Notes: generated by a model from the letters alone, not told the origin. A DNA stretch of 61,713 bases from Nocardiopsis xinjiangensis YIM 90004 (GCF_000341145.1 NZ_ANBE01000026.1:891-62603); one strand, 5' to 3'. Counted from the first letter of the stretch, positions 20,768 through 29,062 are shown. Made by a program: numbers and translations.

Positions 20768-21079
20768 CCGGTCAATCTGCCAGAGCAGTCGGCGAACCCA
20801 CAAATCCGGGGGCGTGCTTTCCGTGCCCGCGCGCTGCCTGCCCGTTGCCCGCCGCTGTCCACCAGTGGCGCAGGCGGCCTCGTCCGCACCGGTCCCTGTA
20901 CATACGGCGAACTGCGCATCCCGGAACCGCGGGGGAAACAGCACACGGATCGGACATATACAACAGAAGTCAATTTCTGAATCATGCGATACAGAATCCT
21001 CATGAATCAACCGGAGAATCAGCAACGCCGACAAGGCCCTCATCTTCCAGAGCGCGCTCTCCCACCACCGGTTGTCGGG
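20768..21079. promoter_or_regulatory. Upstream region of the AfsR-like gene
   Basis: About 310 nt without a gene. It contains a distinctly AT-richer segment (20960-21010) with TTGACT on the minus strand at 20969-20974, which could be a -35 element reading toward the regulator, but no good -10 at 17 nt is visible. GATTCATGAGGATTC and surrounding bases look partly palindromic. No assignable operator. Confidence 0.35.
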
Positions 21080-21106
21080 CACGGGGCGGACACCATCCGC
21101 CCCGTG
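21080..21106. terminator. Hairpin after the HXXEE gene
   Basis: Perfect 11-bp stem CACGGGGCGGA (21080-21090) / TCCGCCCCGTG (21096-21106) with a 5-nt loop. It lies 33 nt past the stop of the minus-strand membrane-protein gene, in the right place for a terminator, although no T-run follows on that strand. Confidence 0.6.
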
Positions 21107-21138
21107 TTCTCCACCCGTCCCTACGGTCGGCTCGGGCC

Positions 21139-21576
21139 TCACAGGGGCAGGTATTGAGCCGACAAGAGAGCGCCGAACAGAAGGATGAGTGCGAGGAGCA
21201 CGGTCCCGACCACCGATACCGTCGTCCACCGTGTGGCGGGCAGGCGCCGGAGCACGACGATGCTCACCGGCAGCAGCACGAGCACGCTCGTGGCCACCCT
21301 CGGCATGGGACTCCACGTCACGAAGCTGACCATGACGTGGCCGGCGGCGTTGACGATCAGCGCGTAGAAGACCGCCGAGAGGGCCTCGGTGCTCCACCGA
21401 GGCGGCAGGAACACCGAAACCACGGCGAGGACCCCCACGGCCACGGTCACGATGACGAACGCGGCCGTGAACTGTCCGTCGCTCAGTTGGAGGGCCTGGG
21501 TGGGAAACCACGGTTGCGCGGCAAGCCACCGGTAGAGGCCGAACGCGCCCTCTTCGACGTTGTGCCCCGTCCACAT
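21139..21576 (-). CDS. HXXEE-domain membrane protein
   Basis: About 145-aa integral membrane protein. It carries the HXXEE motif as HNVEE close to the start and the second family motif NAAGHVMVSF, with four to five hydrophobic helices (for example FVIVTVAVGVLAVVSVFL and VLVLLPVSIVVL). Family function is unknown; the conserved His/Glu residues suggest a metal site inside the membrane. The ATG at 21576 leaves almost nothing before HNVEE, where relatives usually have a first helix, so the protein may be N-terminally shortened, or start at a GTG further upstream in the same frame. It is divergent from the protoglobin gene. Confidence 0.7.
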   Translation of the reverse strand: MWTGHNVEEGAFGLYRWLAAQPWFPTQALQLSDGQFTAAFVIVTVAVGVLAVVSVFLPPRWSTEALSAVFYALIVNAAGHVMVSFVTWSPMPRVATSVLVLLPVSIVVLRRLPATRWTTVSVVGTVLLALILLFGALLSAQYLPL

Positions 21577-21701
21577 GCCCCCGGTGTCCGGGCAGGTGCA
21601 GACCGGGACCACCTCGGCGGGTGTTTGTCCTCCGTACGGGTTCGGGCCGCTTCTACTCTGGCCCTTCCAGGGGGAGTTCACACGCACGGAGGGGCAGAGC
21701 A

Positions 21702-22289
21702 ATGAGCGAATCCATCCCCGGTTACACCTACGCCGGCAACGACACAGCCGCGTCACCGGTCCACACGCAAGAGCTGGACCGGCTCAAGGCCACCGTGATG
21801 TTCACCGGCGAGGACGAACAGGCGCTACGGCTGGCGGGGGACGTGCTCGAGGACCAGGTCGATGACGTGCTCGACGTCTGGTACGGGTTCGTCGCCGACC
21901 ATCCCCATCTGGTGGCCTACTTCTCCACGCCCGGCGGGGAACCGGTCCAGGGGTACCTGGACCGGGTGCGGCCGCGGTTCGGCCAGTGGATCCTCGACAC
22001 GTGCCGGCGCCCCTACGACCAGCCTTGGTTGGATTACCAGGAAGAGATCGCCCAGCGCCACACCCACGAGAAGAAGAACACTACCGACGACGCGGACTCG
22101 GTCGACAACATCCCGCTGCGCTACATCATCGCCTTCATCTATCCCATCACCGCCACCATGCGGGGCTTCCTGGCCCAGAAGGGGCACGGCGCCGAGCAGG
22201 TGGAGGCGATGCACCAGGCCTGGTTCAAGGCGGTGACCCTGCACGTGGCGCTGTGGTCGCGCCCGTACGTGCGCGACGGCGACTGGTAG
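21702..22289 (+). CDS. Protoglobin-domain protein
   Basis: 195-aa heme-globin of the protoglobin type, which binds O2, CO or NO and is also the sensor module of globin-coupled sensors. Recognisable blocks are GYTYAGNDTAAS, DVLDVWYGFVADHPHLVAYF, the E/F-helix stretch YQEEIAQRHTHEKKN with the candidate proximal histidine, and LRYIIAFIYPITATMRGFL. It is a stand-alone globin: no output domain follows. The ATG at 21702 has GGAGGGG about 8 nt upstream. A perfect hairpin follows the stop, so it is probably monocistronic. Confidence 0.9.
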   Translation: MSESIPGYTYAGNDTAASPVHTQELDRLKATVMFTGEDEQALRLAGDVLEDQVDDVLDVWYGFVADHPHLVAYFSTPGGEPVQGYLDRVRPRFGQWILDTCRRPYDQPWLDYQEEIAQRHTHEKKNTTDDADSVDNIPLRYIIAFIYPITATMRGFLAQKGHGAEQVEAMHQAWFKAVTLHVALWSRPYVRDGDW

Positions 22290-22299
22290 AGCGTGGTCA

Positions 22300-22324
22300 G
22301 CGGCCCGGGCCCCGCCCGGGCCGC
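22300..22324 (+). terminator. Perfect hairpin after the protoglobin gene
   Basis: GCGGCCCGGG (22300-22309) and CCCGGGCCGC (22315-22324) form a perfect 10-bp stem with a 5-nt loop, 10 nt after the protoglobin stop. No U-tract follows, as is common in high-GC actinobacteria. Confidence 0.75.
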
Positions 22325-22406
22325 ACGGACCGATCACAGCCACGGCATTTCCCCGACCGAATGCCCTCCTTTTACTTCCGAGAAAAGCCGTGAAAAGCCG
22401 AGGGAC

Positions 22407-22420
22407 ATAGAATTCGGGAG
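22407..22420 (+). promoter_or_regulatory. -10-like element, possible leaderless start of ferredoxin 1
   Basis: TAGAAT at 22408-22413 ends 7 nt before the ATG at 22421, so a transcript would begin at or next to the start codon. The second ferredoxin gene has the same arrangement, which supports leaderless expression of both. GGGAG directly abuts the ATG and is too close to act as a normal ribosome-binding site. Confidence 0.5.
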
Positions 22421-22789
22421 ATGACCTACGTGATCGCCCAACCGTGTGTGGACGTGTTGGACCGCTCTTGTGTGGACGAGTGTCCGGTCGACTGCATCTA
22501 CGAAGGCGACCGGATGCTCTACATCCAACCCGAGGAATGCATCGACTGCGGCGCCTGCGAACCGGTGTGCCCGGTCGAGGCCATCTACTACGAGGACGAC
22601 CTGCCCACGGAGTTCGGGGCCTACCTGGCCGACAACGAGGAGTTCTTCACCCAACCCCTGCCCGGCCGCACGGGCCCGTTGGGTTCGCCCGGCGGCGCCT
22701 CGAGGGTCGGCGTGGTCGGAGTGGATACGCCGATGGTGGCGGGACTGCCCCCGCAAGGCGCACGTCGAGGAGCCGAGGACAGCACCTGA
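22421..22789 (+). CDS. fdxA: Ferredoxin, 7Fe/8Fe bacterial type (copy 1)
   Basis: 122-aa soluble electron carrier with two Fe-S cluster motifs. The first half has CVDVLDRSCVDECPVDC, the pattern of a 3Fe-4S (or 7Fe) site, and the second has CIDCGACEPVC followed by PVEAIYYEDD, a 4Fe-4S site. The 100-residue core is almost identical to a second ferredoxin at 43941-44288, so this is a recent or constrained paralogue pair; the C-terminal tail (after the shared GLPPQ) is longer here. Likely partners are P450s, oxidoreductases or pyruvate-type enzymes; nothing local identifies one. No regulator gene follows, unlike copy 2. Confidence 0.95.
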   Translation: MTYVIAQPCVDVLDRSCVDECPVDCIYEGDRMLYIQPEECIDCGACEPVCPVEAIYYEDDLPTEFGAYLADNEEFFTQPLPGRTGPLGSPGGASRVGVVGVDTPMVAGLPPQGARRGAEDST

Positions 22790-22899
22790 CCCGGGCCGCA
22801 GCCGCGGAGAAAAACCACGCACGCCCGTACCGGTTCACAAGCAGGCAGCGGCGGGAAGCCTGCCGGAGACCCAGAACCCCTGTTGCGCTCGGAGGCCCG

Positions 22900-23667
22900 A
22901 TGGACCGGATACACCGAATCACCGATGACGTCTTCCTCGTCCGGGGGACGGCGGTGAACTGGATCCTCCTGCGCGAGGGCCGCGACCTCACTCTCGTGGA
23001 CGCCGGCTACCCCCGCGACCTCGGTCTCCTCCTGGCCTCGGTCGAACAGCTCGGGCACCGGATCGAGGACCTCCGCGGTGTTCTCATCACCCACGCCCAC
23101 GTCGACCACATCGGCGCCCTGCCAGAACTCCTGCGCCGCCACCCCGCCCCCGTGTACGCGCATCCGGACGAGGTTGCGCTGCTGCGCGGCGAGAAACACG
23201 AGCAGGCGAGCACCTGGGACGTGGTCTCCCGCAGCTGGCGCCCCCGCTTCGCCCGGTGGGCGCTCACCGTCGCCCGCGCCGGGGCCCGCACCCACGTCCG
23301 CATCCCCGAAGCGGTGCCCTTCCCCGGGCCTGGGCCCCTGGACCTGCCCGGACGGCCGAGCCCGGTCCCCTGCCCCGGCCACACCTCGGGCCACACCGCC
23401 TACGAACTCGCCGACGCGGGCACCGTCCTCACCGGCGACGCCCTCATCACCGCACACCCGCTCAGCGGCCACAGCGGCCCCCAGCTCCTGCCGGCGTTCT
23501 TCACCCACGACACCCGCGCGAGCCTTGCCGCCCTCGACGCGCTGCGCGGACTCGGCGCCGACACCGTCGTGCCCGGCCACGGCCCGGTGTGGCGCGGCCC
23601 CGTCGCGAAGGCCGTCGACGCCGCCCGCGCCCACGCGCCACAGGGGTACCGGGGCCGGCAACGCTGA
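22900..23667 (+). CDS. Metallo-beta-lactamase fold hydrolase
   Basis: 255-aa MBL-fold hydrolase, probably a cytoplasmic Zn enzyme. The metal-binding signature THAHVDHIG is intact, with further ligands in [13 protein letters not shown] (His), VLTGDALI (Asp) and VPGHGPVW (His), i.e. the full glyoxalase-II-like set. The substrate cannot be predicted from sequence. The ATG at 22900 follows GGAGG with a short spacer. It lies 110 nt after the ferredoxin and could share its transcript, though no functional link is known. Confidence 0.9.
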   Translation: MDRIHRITDDVFLVRGTAVNWILLREGRDLTLVDAGYPRDLGLLLASVEQLGHRIEDLRGVLITHAHVDHIGALPELLRRHPAPVYAHPDEVALLRGEKHEQASTWDVVSRSWRPRFARWALTVARAGARTHVRIPEAVPFPGPGPLDLPGRPSPVPCPGHTSGHTAYELADAGTVLTGDALITAHPLSGHSGPQLLPAFFTHDTRASLAALDALRGLGADTVVPGHGPVWRGPVAKAVDAARAHAPQGYRGRQR

Positions 23668-23825
23668 CTGGCGCCCTTTGCAGACCCGTGCGCAGTTGGT
23701 GTTGCCCTCACGAGGCATGGGAGAGTCCGAGCACGAGGCACGCCGGGTCCGCTGGCAGGCTGGGTGTGCGACGCCCGGCCGTGTTCTCCCAGCCGCACGC
23801 CGACCAGCGCCCGCTCCCGCCCGAC

Positions 23826-23863
23826 ACCCGGTTCCGGACGGAACCGGGTCCTGCCCGGGCAGG
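23826..23863 (+). promoter_or_regulatory. Two adjacent hairpins in the ilvD leader
   Basis: ACCCGGTTCC (23826-23835) pairs perfectly with GGAACCGGGT (23840-23849), and directly abutting it CCTGCCCGGGCAGG (23850-23863) is a perfect palindrome that includes the AGGAG in front of an in-frame ATG at 23870. Folding of the second hairpin would hide that ribosome-binding site. They may form a leader control element or terminate upstream transcription; no leader peptide rich in branched amino acids is visible. Confidence 0.45.
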
Positions 23864-23908
23864 AGAACCATGCATCAGTTCGCCGACGACCCCATGCGAG
23901 GTACCGCT

Positions 23909-25600
23909 ATGGCCATCGATCCGAAACCGCGCAGCCGCACCGTCACCGACGGTGTCGAGGCCGCCCCCGCCCGCGGCATGCTCCGCGCCGTCGGTATGGG
24001 CGACGGCGACTGGGACAAACCGATCATCGGTGTGGCCAGTTCGTGGAACGAGATCACCCCCTGCAACCTCTCCCTGGACCGTCTGGCCCGCGCGTCGAAG
24101 AGCGGCGTGCACGCCGGTGGCGGTTACCCCCTGGAGTTCGGCACGATCTCCGTCTCCGACGGCATCTCCATGGGCCACAAGGGCATGCACTTCTCCCTGG
24201 TCTCGCGTGAGGTGATCGCCGACTCCGTCGAGACGGTCATGCAGGCCGAGCGACTGGACGGTTCGGTCCTGCTCGCGGGCTGCGACAAGTCGCTGCCGGG
24301 CATGCTCATGGCGGCCGCACGCCTGGACCTGGCCTCCGTCTTCATGTACGCGGGCACCATCGCGCCCGGGTGGGTGAAGCTGTCCGACGGCACGGAGAAG
24401 GACGTGACCCTCATCGACGCCTTCGAGGGTGTGGGTGCCTGCAAGTCCGGAAGGATGAGCGAGGCCGACCTCGACCGGGTCGAACGTGCCATCTGCCCCG
24501 GTGAGGGTGCCTGCGGTGGCATGTTCACCGCCAACACGATGGCCTCGATCTCCGAGGCGATGGGGATGAGCCTTCCCGGTTCGACCTCGCCCCCCTCCGC
24601 CGACCGGCGCCGTGACCACGACGCGCACCGGTCCGGCGAGGCGGTGGTCAACATGCTCGAGCAGGGCATCTCCGCGCGCGACATCATGACGAGGAAGGCG
24701 TTCGAGAACGCCATCACCGTGGTCATGGCGCTGGGCGGTTCCACCAACGCCGTCCTGCACCTGCTCGCCATCGCCCACGAGGCCAAGGTCGACCTCGAGC
24801 TCGACGACTTCAACCGCATCGGTGACCGTGTGCCGCACATCGGCGACCTCAAGCCGTTCGGCAAGCACGTGATGAAGGACGTCGACCAGGTGGGCGGCGT
24901 GCCCGTGTTGATGAAGGCGCTCCTGGACGCGGGGCTCCTGCACGGTGACGCCCTCACCGTCACGGGCCGGACGGTCGCGGAGAACCTCCAGGAACTGGAG
25001 CCGGACCCCATCGACGGCACCGTCCTGCGCGGCCTCGACGACCCTCTCCACCCCACCGGCGGCCTCACCGTCCTGCGGGGCTCGCTCGCACCGGAGGGCG
25101 CTGTGGTCAAGAGCGCCGGTTTCGACACCGAGGTCTTCACGGGCCCGGCGCGTGTGTTCGAACGCGAGCAGGCGGCGTTGGACGCGCTCAGCGCCGGAGA
25201 GATCCACAAGGGCGATGTCGTGGTGATCCGCTACGAGGGGCCCAAGGGCGGCCCCGGCATGCGGGAGATGCTGGCCATCACCGCGGCGATCAAGGGCGCG
25301 GGCCTGGGCCAGGACGTGCTGTTGCTGACCGACGGGCGCTTCTCCGGCGGCACGACGGGCCTGTGCGTGGGCCACCTCGCCCCGGAGGCGGTCGACGGCG
25401 GAGCCATCGCGTTCGTCCGCGACGGGGACGGCATCAGTGTCGACATCGGTGGGCGCACCATCGATCTCCACGTCGACGCGGAGGAGCTCGAGGCACGGCG
25501 GGACGGTTGGGAGCCTCTGCCCAACGAGTTCCCGGAGGGTGTGCTCGGCAAGTACACGAAGCTGGTGCGTTCCGCCTCCACCGGCGCCATCACGTACTGA
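23909..25600 (+). CDS. ilvD: Dihydroxy-acid dehydratase
   Basis: 563-aa Fe-S dehydratase of the IlvD/Edd family that converts 2,3-dihydroxy-isovalerate and its methylvalerate homologue to the 2-keto acids of valine and isoleucine synthesis. Conserved blocks: [65 protein letters not shown] and [17 protein letters not shown], with three cluster-ligand cysteines (in TPCN, GCDK, GACGG). I chose the ATG at 23909, where similarity to the family begins. An in-frame ATG at 23870 has a stronger AGGAG site and would add 13 residues. It stands alone here, without other ilv genes. Confidence 0.95.
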   Translation: MAIDPKPRSRTVTDGVEAAPARGMLRAVGMGDGDWDKPIIGVASSWNEITPCNLSLDRLARASKSGVHAGGGYPLEFGTISVSDGISMGHKGMHFSLVSREVIADSVETVMQAERLDGSVLLAGCDKSLPGMLMAAARLDLASVFMYAGTIAPGWVKLSDGTEKDVTLIDAFEGVGACKSGRMSEADLDRVERAICPGEGACGGMFTANTMASISEAMGMSLPGSTSPPSADRRRDHDAHRSGEAVVNMLEQGISARDIMTRKAFENAITVVMALGGSTNAVLHLLAIAHEAKVDLELDDFNRIGDRVPHIGDLKPFGKHVMKDVDQVGGVPVLMKALLDAGLLHGDALTVTGRTVAENLQELEPDPIDGTVLRGLDDPLHPTGGLTVLRGSLAPEGAVVKSAGFDTEVFTGPARVFEREQAALDALSAGEIHKGDVVVIRYEGPKGGPGMREMLAITAAIKGAGLGQDVLLLTDGRFSGGTTGLCVGHLAPEAVDGGAIAFVRDGDGISVDIGGRTIDLHVDAEELEARRDGWEPLPNEFPEGVLGKYTKLVRSASTGAITY

Positions 25601-25646
25601 GGCTGTAGGGGCGCGGCCGGCGCGATGTGGCGGCCGCGCCGGCTTC

Positions 25647-25711
25647 AGGTTGTTAGTGCTCTTGTGGGCACTGAAAACGTTTTCTGGTGCCTGTACTAGC
25701 ACTAACAACCT
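25647..25711. repeat. Perfect 14-bp inverted repeat with internal palindrome
   Basis: AGGTTGTTAGTGCT (25647-25660) and AGCACTAACAACCT (25698-25711) are perfect inverted copies. Between them is a second nested near-palindrome centred on GAAAACGTTTTC (25673-25684), flanked by GGGCACT and TGGTGCC. The right arm contains the last codons and stop of the AbiEi-like gene. It could be a bidirectional terminator for ilvD and that gene, or a small mobile/REP-like element; a degenerate relative is at 34642-34704. Confidence 0.8.
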
Positions 25712-26688
25712 CGCCCGGCGGCCCGTGCCAGGACCGAGGTGATGTAGGCGGGCCGAGCCAGGTCCTGCCAGGTGAACCGGACGATGCGCACCTCCGGGTA
25801 GTGCAACTGAAGGGCGTTCTGGCGTGTGCGGTCCCTGGCCAGCATCTCAGGTCGGCTGTGCGGTCCGAGACCGTCCGCTTCACCGAGGAGCCGCAGATCC
25901 TCCCACCACAGGTCGGCCACAGCGATGAGCCGACCGGAACCGTCCACGAAGCGATGCTGGAGGCCGGTGGGTGGGAACCCCGCGTCCGTACAGGCCAAAC
26001 GCACCCTGGTCTCCAACGGGCTCTCGGCCCGACCGTCCGCCAGGAACCACCAAGGGTATGTGCGTACGCACCCCTTGCGGTTCCGGTTGGCCAGGGCCAG
26101 AGCCTCGAGGTCTTCCTCGCGGACGAGGGCCTGGTTGAGCGCTGAGTCCATGAGGCACACGGCGGTCTCCCGGTCCACCCCCAGAAGGGTGTCGCACAGG
26201 CTCCGCCCGGGCGTGGTCACCCGCAGGAGGCCGTCGAGCGTGGTGGTCTCTCCCGGGGCGATCTCCCAAGTGTGCAACGTGATGTGGGGGCGGTGCCGCT
26301 TCGTTCCGGGACCGGGAACGACCATGTGCACCGTGTGCCCGTCCCAGCGCGGCAGCCCCTGCATGCCCCAGAGGTGTGCAGCCGTCTCCGCCCCCGCGAA
26401 AGAACGCGGCCCCAACGCCAACTGTGCGGCCATGACCGACGTGCGAAGGAAACCGTCGGTGTCGGAGCGGTCCACGAGTGAACGCACGGAGTAGACCCCG
26501 GTGTAGGGGTGGCCCAGGGTGCCGTTGCGCTTGAGACCGCGAAGGTCGCTGTGGCTGAGCCCTGCGTACCTGGCCTGGTGTCCGCTGATCACCCCGTGCT
26601 GCTCGTCGGCGATCGCCAGGGCGTTGAGGAAAGGGGTATCGGGGTGGTCGCCCCGGACGGGAGGGGAGGGGACTGCCGGCACATCCAT
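25702..26688 (-). CDS. AbiEi-like antitoxin-domain protein with DUF559-like end
   Basis: 328-aa protein of a family common in actinobacteria. The N-terminal part (VISGHQARYAGLSHSDLRGL, then LGHPYTGVYSV) is the winged-helix AbiEi-type antitoxin domain; the C-terminal part (VADLWWEDLRLLGEADGL, then VRIVRFTWQDL) resembles the endonuclease-like fold of DUF559/Vsr proteins. Classical type IV systems pair AbiEi with the AbiEii nucleotidyltransferase toxin, but no such gene is adjacent, so this may be a lone regulator or nuclease. The stop codon lies inside an inverted repeat. ATG start at 26688; no obvious operon partner. Confidence 0.8.
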   Translation of the reverse strand: MDVPAVPSPPVRGDHPDTPFLNALAIADEQHGVISGHQARYAGLSHSDLRGLKRNGTLGHPYTGVYSVRSLVDRSDTDGFLRTSVMAAQLALGPRSFAGAETAAHLWGMQGLPRWDGHTVHMVVPGPGTKRHRPHITLHTWEIAPGETTTLDGLLRVTTPGRSLCDTLLGVDRETAVCLMDSALNQALVREEDLEALALANRNRKGCVRTYPWWFLADGRAESPLETRVRLACTDAGFPPTGLQHRFVDGSGRLIAVADLWWEDLRLLGEADGLGPHSRPEMLARDRTRQNALQLHYPEVRIVRFTWQDLARPAYITSVLARAAGRGC

Positions 26689-26766
26689 GGCTCAAGGATG
26701 ATCGCAAGCTCTCAGCTCGCACAGGTGTGAACCTCGGCCTGTGGACAACGCGGGAGACGGTCCACC

Positions 26767-26874
26767 CTGACCGGGCACGAGGGAGAGGTCGGATCGGTGG
26801 TCTTCACCGCCGATGGCGGCGGCGTCTTCGCGGCCGGGGAGGGCAGCATGCTCCACAAGTGGACGCTCCCTTGA
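26767..26874 (+). pseudogene. WD40-repeat protein relic, C-terminal repeat only
   Basis: An open stretch of 36 codons reads LTGHEGEVGSVVFTADGG, then VFAAGEGSMLHKWTLP and a stop. This is one WD40 blade (TGH...G.V.SV.F..DG...A......KW). No upstream repeats, start codon or ribosome-binding site exist in the frame, so it is the severed end of a longer WD40 protein. Confidence 0.7.
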
Positions 26875-26892
26875 GCGCTCCCGGCCCCCGCG

Positions 26893-27585
26893 CTAGGGGA
26901 TCTCGATGAGTCCGGCGAGCACGCGGCGCACCATCCGTTCGAACAAGGTGTGGGTGTCCTGTTCCGTTTCGGCGCCGGGGCTGCCCGCCAGAGCGGCCGT
27001 GATGAACGGGTGGTGTTCCTCGGTCGCGGCGGTGGCCAGGTAGGAGGTGTGCGCGAGCTGTGGGTCGGCGGGCGAACTCCGTCGTCGTAGCTCGGTGCGG
27101 GCGAACAGGGTCACCAGCCCGTTGAGCAGTCCGATGGTCTCCAGCCGGGCCGGTGGGGACAGCGGGGCGGGCGCCAGCGCGCGCAGCGCCTGCTCGAGGT
27201 AGTCCATGCCCCGGGGTCCCACCGTGGGCTCGGTGGGCAGGTCGAGCAGCCACGGGTGGCGCAGGTGAACCTGTTTCGCGCGCTTCGCGAGCGTGAGCAG
27301 GTCCTCGACGGGGTCCCCGCTGAGCGGGTCGCCGAGGTCGATCTCCCCTGCGGTGGCGTCGGCCATGAGGGCGAGGAGCTCGTCCCGGGTGGTGACGTAG
27401 CGGTAGAGCGAGGCCGGGCCGGTACCCAACCGCTTGGCCACCTGCCGCATGGACACCGCCGCGAGGCCGCCCTCGTCGGCCAGTTCGATCGCGGCGGCGG
27501 TGATCTGGCTTCGGCTGCGCCCCGGTGCGGGTCCGCGTTCTCCTCGTTCGGGGCGGCTCCACACGGCTGTCGGTTCCTCTGCCAC
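26893..27585 (-). CDS. TetR family regulator
   Basis: 230-aa repressor-type protein. The N-terminal HTH reads ITAAAIELADEGGLAAVSMRQ then VAKRLGTGPASLYRYV, the usual TetR layout; the C-terminal half is a TetR_C ligand-binding domain. GTG start at 27585 with AGGGGAG about 5 nt upstream; the frame stays open far upstream but without similarity. It is divergent from an alpha/beta hydrolase gene with only 84 nt between them, and that gap holds a 25-bp imperfect palindrome. The natural reading is autoregulation plus control of the hydrolase by its substrate or product. Confidence 0.93.
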   Translation of the reverse strand: MAEEPTAVWSRPERGERGPAPGRSRSQITAAAIELADEGGLAAVSMRQVAKRLGTGPASLYRYVTTRDELLALMADATAGEIDLGDPLSGDPVEDLLTLAKRAKQVHLRHPWLLDLPTEPTVGPRGMDYLEQALRALAPAPLSPPARLETIGLLNGLVTLFARTELRRRSSPADPQLAHTSYLATAATEEHHPFITAALAGSPGAETEQDTHTLFERMVRRVLAGLIEIP

Positions 27586-27628
27586 CGGCTCCCCTGTCTT
27601 CCCCTGTTGCGGCTCTTCCTCTACCCTA

Positions 27629-27653
27629 ATATTGCGAACACCGATCGCAGTAT
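27629..27653. promoter_or_regulatory. Probable TetR operator
   Basis: ATATTGCGA (27629-27637), 7-nt spacer, TCGCAGTAT (27645-27653): nine-base arms with one mismatch, in an AT-rich patch between the divergent TetR and hydrolase genes and 16 nt before the hydrolase ATG. Position and size fit a TetR dimer site. Confidence 0.75.
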
Positions 27654-27669
27654 CTTGAAAGGCGGAACC

Positions 27670-28590
27670 ATGGACCCACAGCTGTGGACCCCCACCCGTT
27701 GGGCACGCAACGGAAACGTTCGACTGGCCTTCGACACCTGGGCCGGCACGGGTGACGGTGAGCCGCTCCTGCTGTTCATGGGACTCGGGGTCAACAGGGC
27801 GTGGTGGCCGGACGGTCTGTGCCGGACCCTGTCCGAGCACGGCTTCGCGGTGGCCCGCTACGACCAGCGCGACGCCGGCGAGTCGACGCACCTGCCCCCG
27901 ACGAGCACCCGTCTGCCCGTGACCGCCCTGTTGGGCAGACGCGGCGAGGCGTACACGGCCGAGGACATGGCCGACGACGCCGTCGCCGTCCTGGACGCAC
28001 TCGGGTGGAAGTCCGCGCACCTGTTCGGCATGTCGCTCGGCGGCGCCGTGGCACAACGTGTCGCGGTGCGCCACCCCGACCGTGTGCGGACCCTGACCTC
28101 GATGTCGGCGGTCCCCGGGGACGCGGCAGGGCTGCGTACCCTGCGCTACATCCACCTCCCGGCGCTCGCCCGGCTCAGCCGGATGAAGCACCCCGACACC
28201 AGGGAAGGCACCATCCAGGCGAGTCTGGCCATCTCCCGGTTCTGTGCCTCGCCCGCACAGCCCTTCGACGAACAGCAGGCACGCGCGCAGGCCGAACACC
28301 TCGCCGACTCCGGCACCCGCGACACCCGCGCGCAGAGCCGCCAGATCGGCGCCCAGTGGCACGGCCCGGCGATCAGCGCGATCACGGCGCCCACGCTGGT
28401 GCTGCACGGCCAGGACGACCCGCTGCTCAAGCCGCGCGCGGCCGCCGCGATCGCCTCACGTGTTCCCGGTGCGCGTCTGGTCGCCCTTCCCGGCGTCGGC
28501 CACGACATCCCCGCACCGGTGTGGGCGACCGTCGCCGAAGAGGTACGCGCCCTTGCGGAGGGATCCACGAGGCGGGCCGAGTCGCGGTGA
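27670..28590 (+). CDS. Alpha/beta hydrolase
   Basis: 306-aa soluble hydrolase. The nucleophile elbow is GMSLGGAVA (catalytic Ser), the acid is in VLHGQDDPL (Asp) and the base in GVGHDIPAP (His); the oxyanion region LLLFMGLGVNRAWWPDGL and YDQRDAGESTHL are also typical of the lipase/haloperoxidase-like branch of the fold. The ATG at 27670 is preceded by AAAGGCGG. The divergent TetR gene and the operator between them indicate inducible expression. The substrate is unknown; an ester or lactone is most likely. A strong hairpin follows, so it appears monocistronic. Confidence 0.92.
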   Translation: MDPQLWTPTRWARNGNVRLAFDTWAGTGDGEPLLLFMGLGVNRAWWPDGLCRTLSEHGFAVARYDQRDAGESTHLPPTSTRLPVTALLGRRGEAYTAEDMADDAVAVLDALGWKSAHLFGMSLGGAVAQRVAVRHPDRVRTLTSMSAVPGDAAGLRTLRYIHLPALARLSRMKHPDTREGTIQASLAISRFCASPAQPFDEQQARAQAEHLADSGTRDTRAQSRQIGAQWHGPAISAITAPTLVLHGQDDPLLKPRAAAAIASRVPGARLVALPGVGHDIPAPVWATVAEEVRALAEGSTRRAESR

Positions 28591-28617
28591 CGCCCTCCGG
28601 GTGGGGACACCTCTCAG

Positions 28618-28649
28618 CCGGGCTGTCCGGCCGAGGCCGGACAGCCCGG
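28618..28649. terminator. Strong hairpin between convergent genes
   Basis: CCGGGCTGTCCGGCC (28618-28632) faces GGCCGGACAGCCCGG (28635-28649), a perfect 14-15 bp stem. It lies between the stops of the hydrolase and the minus-strand small protein and can serve both strands. Confidence 0.8.
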
Positions 28650-28657
28650 AGCTCGTC

Positions 28658-29008
28658 TCAGACCGGAGGTTGGGTGCGCGGGCTCAGGGCCCAGAGGAGA
28701 GCGAGAAGCTCGTCCCAGGTGCGGGCCTCGGTCAGGCCGGCAGCGGAGGCGACCCAGTAGGACTGGGTGGCTTCCCCGTAGAAGATGATCAGCCCCCGGT
28801 GGCGGGCTTGGAGCACGGCGGCGTTGTGGTGCTCGGTGGAGAACTCGGCGCGGTGCCCGCCGAGCCGGGGCAGGGACTGGGCCCGGTGGGTGCGGCAGGT
28901 GCTGTGCGCGCACGTGGGACACGAGGTGCCGGGGAGGTCGCCGGGCTGCGCGGGAGGGGGCGTGGTGTGGGCCGACTGCGCGGTGCGGGGCTGAGGGGTA
29001 GGATGCAT
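28658..29008 (-). CDS. Hypothetical protein, Cys-containing N-terminus
   Basis: 116-aa protein I do not recognise. The N-terminal 35 residues are Pro/Thr-rich, then SCPTCAHSTCRTHRA offers a possible small zinc site (C-x2-C-x4-C-x2-H). The C-terminal half (HNAAVLQARHRGLIIFYGEA, then SYWVASAAG) looks like a compact folded domain ending in a helix, WDELLALLWAL. There is no signal peptide or TM helix. ATG start at 29008 with AGGA about 8 nt upstream. It lies downstream of the anti-sigma-type ATPase gene on the same strand, separated by a hairpin, in an arrangement often seen around XRE/DUF397 pairs. Confidence 0.6.
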   Translation of the reverse strand: MHPTPQPRTAQSAHTTPPPAQPGDLPGTSCPTCAHSTCRTHRAQSLPRLGGHRAEFSTEHHNAAVLQARHRGLIIFYGEATQSYWVASAAGLTEARTWDELLALLWALSPRTQPPV

Positions 29009-29062
29009 GGCCGATCCTGCTTTCTATGTCTTTGGTCTGGCTTGGGATTCAGGGTTTGTGTG

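Noticed and set aside
23668-23908. T-box or leader-peptide attenuator before ilvD
   Set aside because: No T-box core, no run of Ile/Val/Leu codons; only the two hairpins are real.
25647-25711. Attachment site of an integrated element
   Set aside because: No integrase gene or tRNA nearby, and the second copy is degenerate rather than a direct repeat.
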